This document shows, piece by piece, positions 19,862-29,463 of a stretch of 64,000 nucleotides of DNA; position 1 is the stretch's first letter; each line of letters begins with the position of its first letter. Under the pieces are notes generated by a model. That model worked only from the letters and a program-made list of their open reading frames with translations, searched no databases and had not been told where the DNA came from. This DNA is from Aneurinibacillus uraniidurans. Lineage in GTDB: Bacteria; Bacillota; Bacilli; Aneurinibacillales; Aneurinibacillaceae. Location: positions 452,001 to 516,000 of the forward strand of contig NZ_CP116902.1 of assembly GCF_028471905.1 (NCBI RefSeq). The letters are read 5' to 3'. The translations under genes were made by a program, and so were the position numbers.

Positions 19862-19903
19862 GATAGAGAAATACGGGAAGAGATATTGAAAGAAAAAGTA
19901 GAT

Positions 19904-19950
19904 GGGAGAGGTCGCTGGGAAGTCTGATGGCGGTTCTCCCTCTTGTTGTT
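19904..19950 (+). terminator. possible attenuating hairpin between lutP and lutA
   Basis: GGGAGAG (19904-19910) pairs with TTCTCCC (19934-19940) with one G-U pair, followed by a mixed T-rich tract (TCTTGTTGTTT). It could reduce read-through from permease to lutABC rather than fully end transcription. Confidence 0.4.
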
Positions 19951-19972
19951 TAGATGAATGGAGGAATCAATC

Positions 19973-20707
19973 ATGAAAGTGTCGATTTTTATTACGTGCC
20001 TGTCAGACGCAATTTATCCGCGTGTAGGCGAAGCGATGGCACGTTTATTGGCAAGACAAGGTGTAAAGTTGCATTTTCCTGAGACGCAGACGTGCTGTGG
20101 ACAGCCAGCGTTTAACAGCGGCTATTGGGACGAAGCGCGGGCGAGCGCGAAAACATTGCTGGATGCATTTGAAGACAGTGATTTTGTTGTTTCGCCATCC
20201 GGGTCTTGTACGGGGATGATTCATCATTATTACCCGCAGTTGTTTAAAGATGATCCAGTTATGCTGAAGCGTGCGGAAGCCTTTGTCGAGAAGACGTATG
20301 AGTTCTCTCAGTTTCTCGTTGGCGTACTTGGTGTAACAGATATCGGGGCATATTTTCCGCATAAAGTAACGTATCATCCATCCTGCCACGGCAGTCGTCT
20401 GCTTGGCATTAAAGAGGAGCCGCGTACGCTGCTTGAAAACGTCAAAGGAATGGAGTTCGTTCCGCTACCGTTTGCCGAAGATTGCTGTGGTTTCGGAGGG
20501 ACATTCGCAATCAAAATGTCGGAGATTTCCGGTGCGATGGTCGAAGAGAAAGCTAATCATGTACTGGAAACGGATGCTGAGGTGTTGGTTGGCATGGATA
20601 TGGGCTGTCTGATGAATATTTCAGGTCGTCTAAGTCGGGAAGGGAAGCCGATACGAGTGATGCATATCGCAGAATTGCTGTACGAAGGGGTGAAACAACA
20701 GTCATGA
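19973..20707 (+). CDS. lutA: lactate utilisation protein LutA (Fe-S oxidoreductase)
   Basis: LutA, LutB and LutC together oxidise L-lactate to pyruvate in the cytoplasm. LutA (244 residues) has two CCG-type cysteine-rich domains: the first with Cys9, SGSC and TCCGQPAFNSG (Cys41-Cys42), the second with HPSCHGSR and DCCGFGGTF, as in the heterodisulfide reductase D/GlpC family. ATG 19973 is preceded by GGAGG. Its last codons overlap the start of lutB. Confidence 0.96.
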   Translation: MKVSIFITCLSDAIYPRVGEAMARLLARQGVKLHFPETQTCCGQPAFNSGYWDEARASAKTLLDAFEDSDFVVSPSGSCTGMIHHYYPQLFKDDPVMLKRAEAFVEKTYEFSQFLVGVLGVTDIGAYFPHKVTYHPSCHGSRLLGIKEEPRTLLENVKGMEFVPLPFAEDCCGFGGTFAIKMSEISGAMVEEKANHVLETDAEVLVGMDMGCLMNISGRLSREGKPIRVMHIAELLYEGVKQQS

Positions 20708-22203
20708 GTTCATTAGATCCAAAGTTAAAACTAAAAGAACGTGCTCACGTATCCTTAAATGACGAGTTCCTTCGTAATGCAGTTAAATATACGACAGAAA
20801 AGCTGCGCTCTGGTAAGAAGCTTGCGTCAGAAGAACTGGGCAACTGGGAAGAGTGGCGAGAACGTGCCCGTCAGATTCGCCTGCACACGATTGCGAATCT
20901 TGATTATTATCTTGGGCAATTTGTGCAAAATGCACGCGAGGCGGGGATACACGTTCACTTCGCCCACACGGCTCAGGATGCGGTAGACATTACGATGCAG
21001 ATTGCCAAAGAGAAGCAAGCGCGTTCGGTCGTGAAATCCAAGTCCATGGTATCGGAGGAGCTTCATATTAATCACCGCCTCGAAGAGATCGGGGTTGAAG
21101 CGATTGAGACGGATCTTGGTGAATATATCATTCAACTCGCGGGTGAAACGCCGTCTCATATCATCATTCCGGCCATTCACAAAAACAAACAACAAGTAGC
21201 CGACCTGTTTTCAGAGGAGGCGGGCGAAACGCTTCCAGCCGATACACCGGTGCTGGCTGGTTTTGCGCGGGCGAAACTGCGAGAGAAGTTTCTTGAAGCG
21301 GATATCGGCATGACTGGCTGTAACTTTGCGATTGCGGAAACGGGCTCGATCTCATTGTTTTCAAATGAAGGAAACGCTCGGATGGTAAGTACGGTGCCGA
21401 AGACGCAGATTACGTATATGGGAATGGAGCGCATCATTCCATCGCTTGACGATCTGGAAGTGATGGCGACGATGCTGCCGCGTTCGGCAACGGGTCAGAA
21501 GCTGACTGTTTATATGTCGGTAATTACAGGACCGCGCCGCCGCGAGGATTCGGACGGGCCGGAAGAGATGCACCTTATCATTTTGGATAATGGTCGTTCT
21601 CAGCAGCTAGGTGACCCGGAGTTTCAGGAAGTGTTGAACTGTATTCGTTGCGGAGCCTGCTTAAATGCGTGTCCGGTATATCGTCATGTCGGCGGCCATA
21701 CGTATGGCTGGGTGTACAGTGGTCCGATTGGGGCTGTATTAACCCCGCGTCTGAATGAGGATAAGCAGAAATGGGGCGAGGTTGCTTACGCATCCAGTCT
21801 ATGTGGAGCATGCTACGAGGCATGTCCGGTTAAAATTCCGCTGCACGATATGCTCGTCTACATTCGTCGTCAGAACGTGGAGAGCGAGTTGACCCCAGGA
21901 GCGGAGCGAAGCGCGTTTAAAGGCTTTAAATATGTCATGTCTGATCATAAGAGATTCCGTCGGGCCTTAAAGCTTGGTAAGCTTGGTCAGAAGTTCGTTG
22001 CTCAGGATGGAGTTATCAAATCAAAGTTGGGTCCTTTGAAAGCATGGAATGAATACCGTTATGCGCCAACGCTGGCGAATGAGTCGTTCCGCGATTCGTG
22101 GAAAGCCTTGGACCACGATTTGCAGCGGGAAGTAGCCGAGATGGACCCGGCTGTGCTGAAACGCCTGAAAGAAGCGAAACGGAAGCAGGAGGGGAGAGAA
22201 TAA
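20704..22203 (+). CDS. lutB: lactate utilisation iron-sulfur protein LutB
   Basis: A 499-residue protein of the LutB family. The N-terminal LUD domain (about residues 50-300) contains TGCNFAIAETGSI. It is followed by two ferredoxin-like cluster motifs: CIRCGACLNACPVY from residue 313 and CGACYEACPVKIP from about residue 367. It passes electrons from lactate oxidation onward. The start overlaps the lutA stop (ATGA) and its own stop overlaps the start of lutC (TAATG), showing tight translational coupling. Confidence 0.96.
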   Translation: MSSLDPKLKLKERAHVSLNDEFLRNAVKYTTEKLRSGKKLASEELGNWEEWRERARQIRLHTIANLDYYLGQFVQNAREAGIHVHFAHTAQDAVDITMQIAKEKQARSVVKSKSMVSEELHINHRLEEIGVEAIETDLGEYIIQLAGETPSHIIIPAIHKNKQQVADLFSEEAGETLPADTPVLAGFARAKLREKFLEADIGMTGCNFAIAETGSISLFSNEGNARMVSTVPKTQITYMGMERIIPSLDDLEVMATMLPRSATGQKLTVYMSVITGPRRREDSDGPEEMHLIILDNGRSQQLGDPEFQEVLNCIRCGACLNACPVYRHVGGHTYGWVYSGPIGAVLTPRLNEDKQKWGEVAYASSLCGACYEACPVKIPLHDMLVYIRRQNVESELTPGAERSAFKGFKYVMSDHKRFRRALKLGKLGQKFVAQDGVIKSKLGPLKAWNEYRYAPTLANESFRDSWKALDHDLQREVAEMDPAVLKRLKEAKRKQEGRE

Positions 22204-22877
22204 TGGCAATAAGTGAACAGGAATTTTTAAATCATATTGCGCAGCGTTTGAACCGTCCGCGTGTAACGGAGAAGCCACAGCACCCGTTTCGTGGGGCACC
22301 GGACTTCTGGCTGCAATATGAGCTGACACCGGATGAGCGAATCCAACTATTCATGACGAACTGGCGTGCAAACGGTGGGGCAGCAGAACGTGTGGAAAGT
22401 ATGGAAGACGTACGGAATTATATCGTAAAGATGGCGCAGACGATGAAGGCAAAATATATGATCCGCTTTGATCATCCAGCTTTGAACGAGCTGAAGATCG
22501 AATCGGAGCTGCCGGATGTTGAGATGACTGTCTGGAATGAAAACGGGGATAACTTGCTGGCGAAAGCTGCTGGGGCTGACATTGGCATTGCTGTGATGGA
22601 TTATGCGATTGGGCATACAGGAACGACGGTGGCAGTATCGTCTTCCACCCAGGGACGTTCGGTTAGTTTGCTGCCGACTGTGTTTGTCGCGATTATCCGG
22701 GCGGAAGATGTGAAGACGCGAATGGGTGAAGTGATGAAAGACTTAACTCGTCGTTTTGGTACGAAGCTGCCGGCAGGGATTCATTTTATCAGTGGTCCAA
22801 GTCGGTCAGCAGATATTGAAAATGATTTGACAATCGGAGTGCATGGACCAGGAATTGTGCATGCGCTTATTGTGTAA
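22203..22877 (+). CDS. lutC: lactate utilisation protein LutC
   Basis: A 224-residue LUD-domain protein, third component of the lactate oxidation complex. The family motifs AAGADIGIAVMDYAIGHTGT and LLPTVFVAIIRAEDV are present, and the protein ends with ENDLTIGVHGPG, typical of LutC. ATG 22203 shares bases with the lutB stop and has AGGGGAGAG before it; the longer frame inside lutB was rejected. It closes the operon and is followed by a terminator. Confidence 0.95.
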   Translation: MAISEQEFLNHIAQRLNRPRVTEKPQHPFRGAPDFWLQYELTPDERIQLFMTNWRANGGAAERVESMEDVRNYIVKMAQTMKAKYMIRFDHPALNELKIESELPDVEMTVWNENGDNLLAKAAGADIGIAVMDYAIGHTGTTVAVSSSTQGRSVSLLPTVFVAIIRAEDVKTRMGEVMKDLTRRFGTKLPAGIHFISGPSRSADIENDLTIGVHGPGIVHALIV

Positions 22878-22885
22878 GGAGCAAA

Positions 22886-22922
22886 AGGACCATACGTGCT
22901 GCGGTGCGTATGGTCTTTTTAT
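22886..22922 (+). terminator. terminator of the lactate operon
   Basis: GACCATACG pairs with CGTATGGTC, followed by TTTTT. Confidence 0.85.
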
Positions 22923-23029
22923 GTGTTGAGTCTAGGGTAGCAATCAAGTGGGATAAAAAAGAAAATAGGTATTTTTTTCTTTCCCCCAGACATACTACAA
23001 AGGAACTTACACTGACCGAGGTGACCCAT

Positions 23030-23377
23030 ATGAACGAATATACAAAAGCCATTCATGAGTACAAAGAAAGTGTCAAGATGTTTCAGCAAACAAGTTCGGA
23101 TTTTACGAATGCCTATCATGCATTCACCGGAGCAGCGTTTGCGGATGGAGCGGTGTCACAGAAAGATAAGCATCTGATTGCGCTTGGCGTAAGTCTGGGG
23201 ACGCAGGATGAGTATTGTATTTTGTATCACACAATGGAAGCGCTCCATAAAGGGGCAAGTGAGCAGGAAGTTTACGAAGCGTTCCAGGTATCAGCTGCGC
23301 TACGCGGTGGTTCAGCTTTTTCCCAGCTTTCGCTTGTGCAGCATGCACTGTCCGAATTCCGAGGGCAAATCCAGTAA
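23030..23377 (+). CDS. carboxymuconolactone decarboxylase / AhpD-like protein
   Basis: A 115-residue protein of the CMD/AhpD fold, almost entirely helical. The family core is visible in FADGAVSQKDKHLIALGVSLG and DEYCILYHTMEALHKGAS. It keeps Glu, one Cys and His of the AhpD active-site pattern but lacks the second cysteine of CxxC, so a peroxidase-type disulfide relay is unlikely. ATG 23030 follows GAGGTG; the longer frame from 22904 runs through the lutC terminator. The substrate is not predictable. It precedes the germination operon by 22 bases, but a functional link is not evident. Confidence 0.75.
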   Translation: MNEYTKAIHEYKESVKMFQQTSSDFTNAYHAFTGAAFADGAVSQKDKHLIALGVSLGTQDEYCILYHTMEALHKGASEQEVYEAFQVSAALRGGSAFSQLSLVQHALSEFRGQIQ

Positions 23378-23399
23378 TCAGCAGGGGAATGGTAAAACC

Positions 23400-24905
23400 A
23401 TGATGAGAGAGGAGCAAAAAAGTTTACTAAGCACTAGCTTTGAAAAAAATATGCAGCAGATAAAGCAGCAAACCGGAAAGAGTACAGACTTGATTAGTAG
23501 GGAGTTTTGTTTTGGTAAAGAAGGGATCAAGGCTGGATTTATTTATATCGATGGCATGACAGACAAGGAGATGGTATTCCGTCTTATTGAGTCCATTATG
23601 ATACACATGGAAGCGGCAGATCTTACGACAGAGCAGGTTCAGCAGCAAGATGTAGTAACCGTATGTAAGCAAATCGCCATTACAGTAGGGGATATTCAAT
23701 CTGTTCCTGATTTCCAAGCTGTATATAAAGCTATTTTGTCTGGTGACACGGTTATTCTGATTGAGGGTTGTACACAAGGTGTAGCCGTCAGCACAAGAGG
23801 ATGGGAAGCACGGGGAGTTGGGGAACCGACAGCGCAAACAGTCGTCAGAGGACCGCAGGAAGGTTTTACGGAAACGTTGCGTACGAACACGGCTATGGTA
23901 AGGCGAAAAATCAAAAATCCGAATCTCTGGTTGGAAACAAAGCAGATTGGACAGGTTACCCAAACGGACGTCGCCATGATGTACGTTAAAGGGATTGTAG
24001 CTGATGAAGTAGTGGATGAGGTGCACCGTCGGCTTGATCAAATTGATATCGATGGCATCCTTGAAAGTGCGTATATTGAGGAACTGATTCAGGATAGGAC
24101 GTACACGCCTTTTCCAACTGTACTGAATACAGAACGACCCGATATTGTTGCCGCTGCGCTTCTGGAAGGACGCGTGGCCATTTTTGTTGATGGAACGCCG
24201 TTTGTCTTACTAGTCCCCGCGTTGTTTACACAGTTCTTGCAGTCGGCTGAAGATTATTATCATCGCTCTGATTTTGGTCTGCTTCGTTTTCTACGCTACC
24301 TTTCCTTGCTTATCTCCATGATGGCACCCTCTCTCTATATTGCGATTACAACGTTTCATCAGGAAATGCTGCCAACCACTCTTTTGATTAGTTTGGCGTC
24401 TCAGCGGGAAGGGATTCCGTTTCCGGCTTTTGTGGAGGCCCTGATGATGGAAATTACGTTTGAGCTTTTGCGTGAGGCAGGGATTCGAATGCCGCGAGCC
24501 GTTGGCACCTCGATCTCGATTGTAGGAGCTCTCGTACTTGGACAAGCTGCCGTACAAGCAGGCCTGATATCGCCGGCTATGGTCATTGTTGTGTCTATCA
24601 CAGCTATTTCTAGTTTTATATTTCCGAGTTTCGATATAGGGATTTCTGTAAGGATGCTGCGTTTTATTTTGATGGGGCTTGCTGCATCGTTTGGTTTATA
24701 TGGGATGATTGTCGGGATCATTGCGATCATTCTTCATTTATGCAGCCTGCGTTCTTTTGGGGTTCCTTATATGAAGCCTTTTTCGCCATTTGTGTTAGCG
24801 GATCAGAAGGACAATCTGCTTCGTGTACCCTGGCAGAAAATGCGTACTCGCCCCCACTTATTGAATCAAAAAAACATTGTTCGGCAGAAAAAAAGAAATC
24901 CATAA
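23400..24905 (+). CDS. spore germination protein, GerA (A-subunit) family
   Basis: The A subunit of a germinant receptor sits in the inner spore membrane. This 501-residue protein has a long N-terminal hydrophilic domain (about residues 30-280) with the family marks FIYIDGMTD, LIEGCTQGVAVSTRGW and VVRGPQEGFTE. A C-terminal membrane domain with five to six segments follows (TPFVLLVPALFTQF, then SLYIAITTFHQEMLPTTLL, VGGTSIS-type motif VGTSISIVGALVLG). The start at 23400 follows AGGGGA at 23383. It opens an A-C-D-B operon. Confidence 0.95.
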   Translation: MMREEQKSLLSTSFEKNMQQIKQQTGKSTDLISREFCFGKEGIKAGFIYIDGMTDKEMVFRLIESIMIHMEAADLTTEQVQQQDVVTVCKQIAITVGDIQSVPDFQAVYKAILSGDTVILIEGCTQGVAVSTRGWEARGVGEPTAQTVVRGPQEGFTETLRTNTAMVRRKIKNPNLWLETKQIGQVTQTDVAMMYVKGIVADEVVDEVHRRLDQIDIDGILESAYIEELIQDRTYTPFPTVLNTERPDIVAAALLEGRVAIFVDGTPFVLLVPALFTQFLQSAEDYYHRSDFGLLRFLRYLSLLISMMAPSLYIAITTFHQEMLPTTLLISLASQREGIPFPAFVEALMMEITFELLREAGIRMPRAVGTSISIVGALVLGQAAVQAGLISPAMVIVVSITAISSFIFPSFDIGISVRMLRFILMGLAASFGLYGMIVGIIAIILHLCSLRSFGVPYMKPFSPFVLADQKDNLLRVPWQKMRTRPHLLNQKNIVRQKKRNP

Positions 24906-24929
24906 CGAAAATTAAAAGGGGAGTATGGC

Positions 24930-26141
24930 ATGAAGCGAACGATTATCGTTTTAGCAAGCCTCCTCATCATTGTGACGGTAATAACGGGATGTTGGAATCG
25001 AAGAGAATTAAATGAGATTGCAATTGGGGTAGCAATCGGAGTAGATAAACGAAAAGATAACTATGTTTTGTTTGTGCAAGTTGTGAATCCAGGGGTTATT
25101 GCTCAGAAAGGAGGAGGAGGGGGGCCTATGTATACTCCGGTCACAACGTATGAGATGCAAGGGAAAAGTATATTTGAGGCGTTCCGTCGGATGACAACCG
25201 TAGTTCCGCGTAAGATTTACTTTTCTCATCTGAGGATCGTAGTGATCAGTGAACAGGTAGCACGTGGCGGAATACGAAATGTATTGGACTTTTTTTCCCG
25301 TGATCATGAAATGCGCAGCGATTTTTACGTCGCTGTGGCAAAAAATACGAAGGTGAAGCAAGTCCTTAGTTCCTTTACAGCGATTGAAAAGCTTCCGGCG
25401 GCTAAATTGTTTAGTTCTCTTCAGGTGTCAGAAAAGGCCTGGGCACCTACTGTTGGTGTGCATTTGGATGAATTGTTATCTAGTTTAGTAAGTCCGGGCA
25501 AAGCGGCCGTGTTACAAGCGGTTGAACTGAAAGGGGAAAAGCCGGTGGCAAGAACCATGGAGAATATAGGGCGAATTTATACACCCGCCTATTTGCGGTA
25601 CACATCCGTTGGCGTATTTAAAAAAGATAAGCTGGTCGGCTGGTTAAATGAGAATGAAAGCAAAGGCTACAATTATATTATGGGAAAAGTAAAAAGTACG
25701 GTTGGATATGTACCATGCGCCAAAGGAGGGAAGGTGACGGTTGAAGTAATTCGCACAAAGACAGATATGAAAGCAAAGGTGAAAAACGGAAAACCTGAGA
25801 TCAATATTAAGGTTTTTATGGAAGAAAACATAGGGGAAGTACAGTGTAACATTGATTTATCAAAGCTAAAGACGATTCGTGACATCGAGAAAAAAGGCGA
25901 GAAAAAGACAAAAGAACTTATGGAGTCGGCGATAAAGGCTGCACAACAAAAATATAAATCAGATATTTTTGGATTTGGAGAGGCCATTCATCGAGCTGAT
26001 CCAAAAATATGGAAACAACTGGAGAAAAATTGGGGTGAGGAATTTTCAAATCTTGCAGTGCATGTCAACGTGGATGTCAAAGTTCGACGTACCGGTACTA
26101 CAGGAAATTCTTTTATCAATGAATTAGAAAAGCATAAATGA
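24930..26141 (+). CDS. spore germination lipoprotein, GerC family
   Basis: The C subunit of the germinant receptor is a lipoprotein on the outer face of the inner spore membrane. Its 403 residues begin with a signal peptide and lipobox VITGC (Cys21), then the family pattern CWNRRELNEIAIGVAIGVDK. Further GerC marks are SIFEAFRRMTTVVPRKIYFSH and the C-terminal VKVFMEEN-type domain. It lies 24 bases after the A subunit with AAAAGGGGAG as the ribosome binding site. Confidence 0.95.
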   Translation: MKRTIIVLASLLIIVTVITGCWNRRELNEIAIGVAIGVDKRKDNYVLFVQVVNPGVIAQKGGGGGPMYTPVTTYEMQGKSIFEAFRRMTTVVPRKIYFSHLRIVVISEQVARGGIRNVLDFFSRDHEMRSDFYVAVAKNTKVKQVLSSFTAIEKLPAAKLFSSLQVSEKAWAPTVGVHLDELLSSLVSPGKAAVLQAVELKGEKPVARTMENIGRIYTPAYLRYTSVGVFKKDKLVGWLNENESKGYNYIMGKVKSTVGYVPCAKGGKVTVEVIRTKTDMKAKVKNGKPEINIKVFMEENIGEVQCNIDLSKLKTIRDIEKKGEKKTKELMESAIKAAQQKYKSDIFGFGEAIHRADPKIWKQLEKNWGEEFSNLAVHVNVDVKVRRTGTTGNSFINELEKHK

Positions 26142-26159
26142 TGAAAGGGACACAGCGGT

Positions 26160-26396
26160 ATGTGGGGGATTGTTCTTGTAATCGTGCTTATAGCAGTTGT
26201 AAAGGCGCTTATCGAAGTCCCTGCTCTTGTGCGAAAGAAACAGAAAAAGGAATTGTGGGTATTTTTTCTGTTTTTAATCCTGGGAACAGGACTTAGCATC
26301 GCGCAGTTCTCACATATGCGGATTCCGAATCCGTTAGATTTGCTTACAAGTATGTATAAGCCGCTTAGTAACGTCATTCGTAATGTCTTAAAGTAA
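26160..26396 (+). CDS. small two-helix germinant-receptor D-type subunit
   Basis: A 78-residue membrane protein with two predicted membrane segments (about residues 2-20 and 32-50) separated by a basic loop (VRKKQKKE). Small two-helix D subunits of this size are encoded within or beside ger operons in bacilli and modulate germinant receptor function. Position between the C and B subunit genes and the size fit that class; sequence identity of these proteins is low, so the call is partly from context. Confidence 0.7.
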   Translation: MWGIVLVIVLIAVVKALIEVPALVRKKQKKELWVFFLFLILGTGLSIAQFSHMRIPNPLDLLTSMYKPLSNVIRNVLK

Positions 26397-26412
26397 AAAG
26401 GGCGGTGAGACG

Positions 26413-27501
26413 ATGCGTGGAGAAGGGAAAATTAGAGCGAGTTCATTTGCTTTGTTAGTTATGTTATACACAATTGGCAGTTCGATTTTACTTTCCCCTT
26501 CTAGTCTTGCCTTCGAAGCAAAGCAAGATGCCTGGATGGGTGCAATTTTAGGGATAGGAGTGGGAGTGGCAGCTACAAGTTTGTACAGCCGGTTAGGAAA
26601 GTATTTCCCAAATATGACGTTAGTGGAATATAGCGAAACGATTCTCGGTAAGTGGTTGGGGAAAGTAATTTCTTTTTTATTTATTTGCTTTTTCTTTATT
26701 ATTGCCTCCCTTATTTTACGAAACCTTGGAGATTTTTTAACCACGCAAATTATGCCAGAAACCCCGATTCAATTCGCCGAGATTTTGTTTGTTGTCATTG
26801 TGATTATGGGTGTCCGTCTCGGATTGGAAACGTTAGCGGGAGCGGCGGAGATTTTTTTTCCATGGTTCATTTTACTTTTGCTGATCCTTATTTTGTTTCT
26901 AATTCCTGAGGTAGATATAAAAAAAATACAGCCCGTATTTGAAGAAGGAATAAAGCCGATCATACGTGCTTCTCTTCCGCTTATGGGGTTCCCGTTTTTT
27001 GAGTTGGTAGTTTTTTCGATGTTTATTCCGTATGTTGATAAGCAAGACAAGGTTGGAAAAGCACTTGTTATCGGGGCAGGTGCAGGAGGATTTGTGTTAT
27101 TCATTCTTACATTTTTATCAGTGCTTGTACTTGGCCCTACTGCTACCGCAGGAAATGCGTATCCTAGCTATCTGTTGGCGAAAAAAATCAATATCGCGAA
27201 TTTTATTACGCGCATCGAAGCGATTATGGCGATTATGTGGTTTATTACCATTTTCTTTAAGCTGTCCCTTGCCTTTTATGCATCTATCTTAGGACTTGCT
27301 CAATTGGTAAAGCTAAAAGAGTACCGTATCTTGACGCTACCTTTCAGTATGATTTTGATTGTAGCTTCTCTCGTGCTTGTGCCGAATACGCCCTACCTTA
27401 TAGAGTTTAATGAATCCATTTGGTGGCTATATTCTGCTACCTATGGACTGGTTTTCCCAACTTTATTATTGGTGGTAGCTATGTTGCGAAAAAAAGTGTA
27501 A
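26413..27501 (+). CDS. spore germination permease, GerB family
   Basis: The B subunit belongs to the amino acid-polyamine-organocation (APC) fold and is thought to bind the germinant. It has 362 residues and about ten membrane segments, starting RASSFALLVMLYTIGSSILL, with the usual charged loops and MGFPFFELVVFSMFIPYV in the middle. It ends the A-C-D-B operon. GGGCGGTGAGACG upstream provides the ribosome binding site. The germinant cannot be predicted from sequence. Confidence 0.94.
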   Translation: MRGEGKIRASSFALLVMLYTIGSSILLSPSSLAFEAKQDAWMGAILGIGVGVAATSLYSRLGKYFPNMTLVEYSETILGKWLGKVISFLFICFFFIIASLILRNLGDFLTTQIMPETPIQFAEILFVVIVIMGVRLGLETLAGAAEIFFPWFILLLLILILFLIPEVDIKKIQPVFEEGIKPIIRASLPLMGFPFFELVVFSMFIPYVDKQDKVGKALVIGAGAGGFVLFILTFLSVLVLGPTATAGNAYPSYLLAKKINIANFITRIEAIMAIMWFITIFFKLSLAFYASILGLAQLVKLKEYRILTLPFSMILIVASLVLVPNTPYLIEFNESIWWLYSATYGLVFPTLLLVVAMLRKKV

Positions 27502-27574
27502 AGCGTTATCTCCATATTCTTCGCGATATTCAGCCATACTACGAGTGAAATCGTATCACGAAGGAGGATAATAA

Positions 27575-27739
27575 GTGGAAGATAAAAAACTGAATTCAAA
27601 AGAAATCAAAGAATGGGATCCACTCGATACACCGCAAATCGCTAACGCGGAAGAAGAGAAAACGATTGACGAGCGGCTTGCTGCTGTTAATGAGAACATT
27701 GACAGGATCAGGCATGGTGTAAGGATAGAATCAGAATAA
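27575..27739 (+). CDS. 54-residue hydrophilic protein of unknown function
   Basis: A short reading frame starting at GTG 27575 behind a perfect AAGGAGG site (27561-27567). The product has 54 residues, is strongly charged, mostly helical in character (EEEKTIDERLAAVNENIDRI) and has no cysteine or membrane segment. A terminator follows 11 bases after the stop, so it forms its own unit or the last gene of the germination operon (73 bases after gerB). Ribosome binding site, codon pattern and terminator together support a real gene. I do not recognise the family. Confidence 0.6.
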   Translation: MEDKKLNSKEIKEWDPLDTPQIANAEEEKTIDERLAAVNENIDRIRHGVRIESE

Positions 27740-27750
27740 AGTAGTAAGGG

Positions 27751-27795
27751 ATTGTCTCGCGAGCTGTTTTGGAGCTTTTGAGACAATTTTTTTTG
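27751..27795 (+). terminator. terminator after the 54-residue gene
   Basis: ATTGTCTC (27751-27758) pairs with GAGACAAT (27780-27787), with an inner GAGCT/GGAGC-like stem, followed by a run of eight T. Confidence 0.85.
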
Positions 27796-27830
27796 CGTTA
27801 AAACATCTTTCCCGATACGGACAAGGAAAG

Positions 27831-27846
27831 TTGGCACATTCCATAC
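27831..27846 (+). promoter_or_regulatory. possible sigma-54 (SigL) promoter of rocA-rocD
   Basis: TTGGCAC at 27831 fits the -24 element of sigma-54 promoters exactly. The -12 element at the right distance reads ATACA instead of TTGCA, so it is imperfect. It lies 44 bases before the rocA start. In B. subtilis the roc genes depend on SigL and RocR, which makes the match more meaningful, but no RocR-type gene is in the window. Confidence 0.4.
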
Positions 27847-27889
27847 ATACGTTTAAATATAGGAAAATGAAATTTTAGGAGGGAATCCG

Positions 27890-29440
27890 ATGATTCCATA
27901 CCGTCCTGAACCATTCACCAACTTCCTCGAAGAACAAAATATGAAAAAAATAAATGAAGCGCTCGAAAAAGTACAGACGGAACTTGGCCGTGATTATCCA
28001 TTGGTCATTGGTGGCGAAAAAATCATGACTGAGAAGAAAATGATCTCGATCAACCCATCTGCAAAAAACGAAGTCATTGGACGTACAGCGAGTGCGAGTC
28101 AGGAGCTTGCCGAAAAAGCGCTGCAAAATGCGGCCCAAACGTTTCAAACATGGTCCCGTGTTCCGGCTCACCAACGTTCGCGCTATCTAGTAAAAGCGGC
28201 GGCCATCATGCGTCGACGTAAGCATGAGTTTTCCGCCTGGTTAATGCTTGAAGCAGGCAAGAACCGTGTGGAAGCGGATGCGGACACAGCGGAAGCTATC
28301 GACTTTATGGAGTATTACGCACGCCAGATGACTGAGCTGGCTGATCGTGGACGACAGACACTTGTGCCCATGGAGGGCGAAGATAACGATCTAACATATA
28401 TACCGCTTGGCGTGGGTGTTATTATCCCGCCGTGGAATTTTGCACTTGCAATCGTTGTCGGGATGACAACAGCCGCAATTGTCACCGGGAATACCGTGAT
28501 TTTGAAGCCGGCAAGTCAGACGCCGGTGATCGCATACAAATTTTATGAACTGCTTGTAGAAGCGGGCGTTCCAGCAGGTGTCGTGAATTTTCTGCCAGGT
28601 GATCCGACAGAAATCGGTGACTTCCTGGTGGACCACCGCCTGACACGCTTCATTAGCTTCACCGGTTCCCGTGCAATCGGCCTGCGTATTCATGAGCGTT
28701 CGTCCAAAGTTGCTTCAGGCCAGATCTGGATGAAGCGTCTGATCGCAGAGATGGGCGGCAAGGATGCGATTGTCGTGGATAAGGATGCAGACCTTGAACT
28801 AGCGGTACAGGGCATTGTAGCATCGGCATTCAGCTTCTCGGGCCAGAAATGTTCAGCATGTTCCCGCGCGATCATTCATGAGGATGTATATGAAGATGTG
28901 CTAAATCGTTGTGTGGAGCTGACGAAAAATCTGAAAGTCGGCGACGTGCGCGACGCGTCTAACTACACGGGGCCGGTGATTGACGAGAAAGCGTTCAATA
29001 AGATCATGGAGTACATCAAGATTGGTCATCAGGAAGGACGCCTCGTAGCAGGTGGTAAACCAGCGGGTGACACCGGATTTTTTATCGAACCGACGATTTT
29101 TGCGGATGTAAACCCGAATGCACGCATCATGCAGGAAGAAATATTTGGACCATTCGTGGCGTTTACAAAAGTACGTGATTTTGATCATGCGATGGAAGTG
29201 GCGAACAATACCGGCTATGGATTAACAGGCTCCTTTTATTCACGCAACCGGGAACTGATCGAGCGGGCACGTGTGGAGTTTCATGTCGGCAATTTGTATA
29301 TGAATCGCAAATGCACCGGTGCCATTGTCGGGGTGCATCCGTTTGGTGGCTTCAATATGTCTGGTACAGATTCGAAAGCAGGCGGCCCGGATTACTTGCT
29401 ACAGTTTACGCAGCCGAAGCTGATCTCGGAAGCGCTGTAG
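27890..29440 (+). CDS. rocA: 1-pyrroline-5-carboxylate dehydrogenase
   Basis: This aldehyde dehydrogenase oxidises L-glutamate gamma-semialdehyde to glutamate with NAD, the last step of proline, arginine and ornithine breakdown. It has 516 residues, normal for RocA/PruA. The catalytic cysteine is Cys321 ([10 protein letters not shown]), with the general-base glutamate in [10 protein letters not shown] and the cofactor motif FTGSRAIG. The C terminus has [18 protein letters not shown], typical of this group. AGGAGG precedes the start. It forms an operon with rocD, 23 bases downstream. Confidence 0.96.
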   Translation: MIPYRPEPFTNFLEEQNMKKINEALEKVQTELGRDYPLVIGGEKIMTEKKMISINPSAKNEVIGRTASASQELAEKALQNAAQTFQTWSRVPAHQRSRYLVKAAAIMRRRKHEFSAWLMLEAGKNRVEADADTAEAIDFMEYYARQMTELADRGRQTLVPMEGEDNDLTYIPLGVGVIIPPWNFALAIVVGMTTAAIVTGNTVILKPASQTPVIAYKFYELLVEAGVPAGVVNFLPGDPTEIGDFLVDHRLTRFISFTGSRAIGLRIHERSSKVASGQIWMKRLIAEMGGKDAIVVDKDADLELAVQGIVASAFSFSGQKCSACSRAIIHEDVYEDVLNRCVELTKNLKVGDVRDASNYTGPVIDEKAFNKIMEYIKIGHQEGRLVAGGKPAGDTGFFIEPTIFADVNPNARIMQEEIFGPFVAFTKVRDFDHAMEVANNTGYGLTGSFYSRNRELIERARVEFHVGNLYMNRKCTGAIVGVHPFGGFNMSGTDSKAGGPDYLLQFTQPKLISEAL

Positions 29441-29463
29441 AAGGGAGAAGGGGGACATATATC

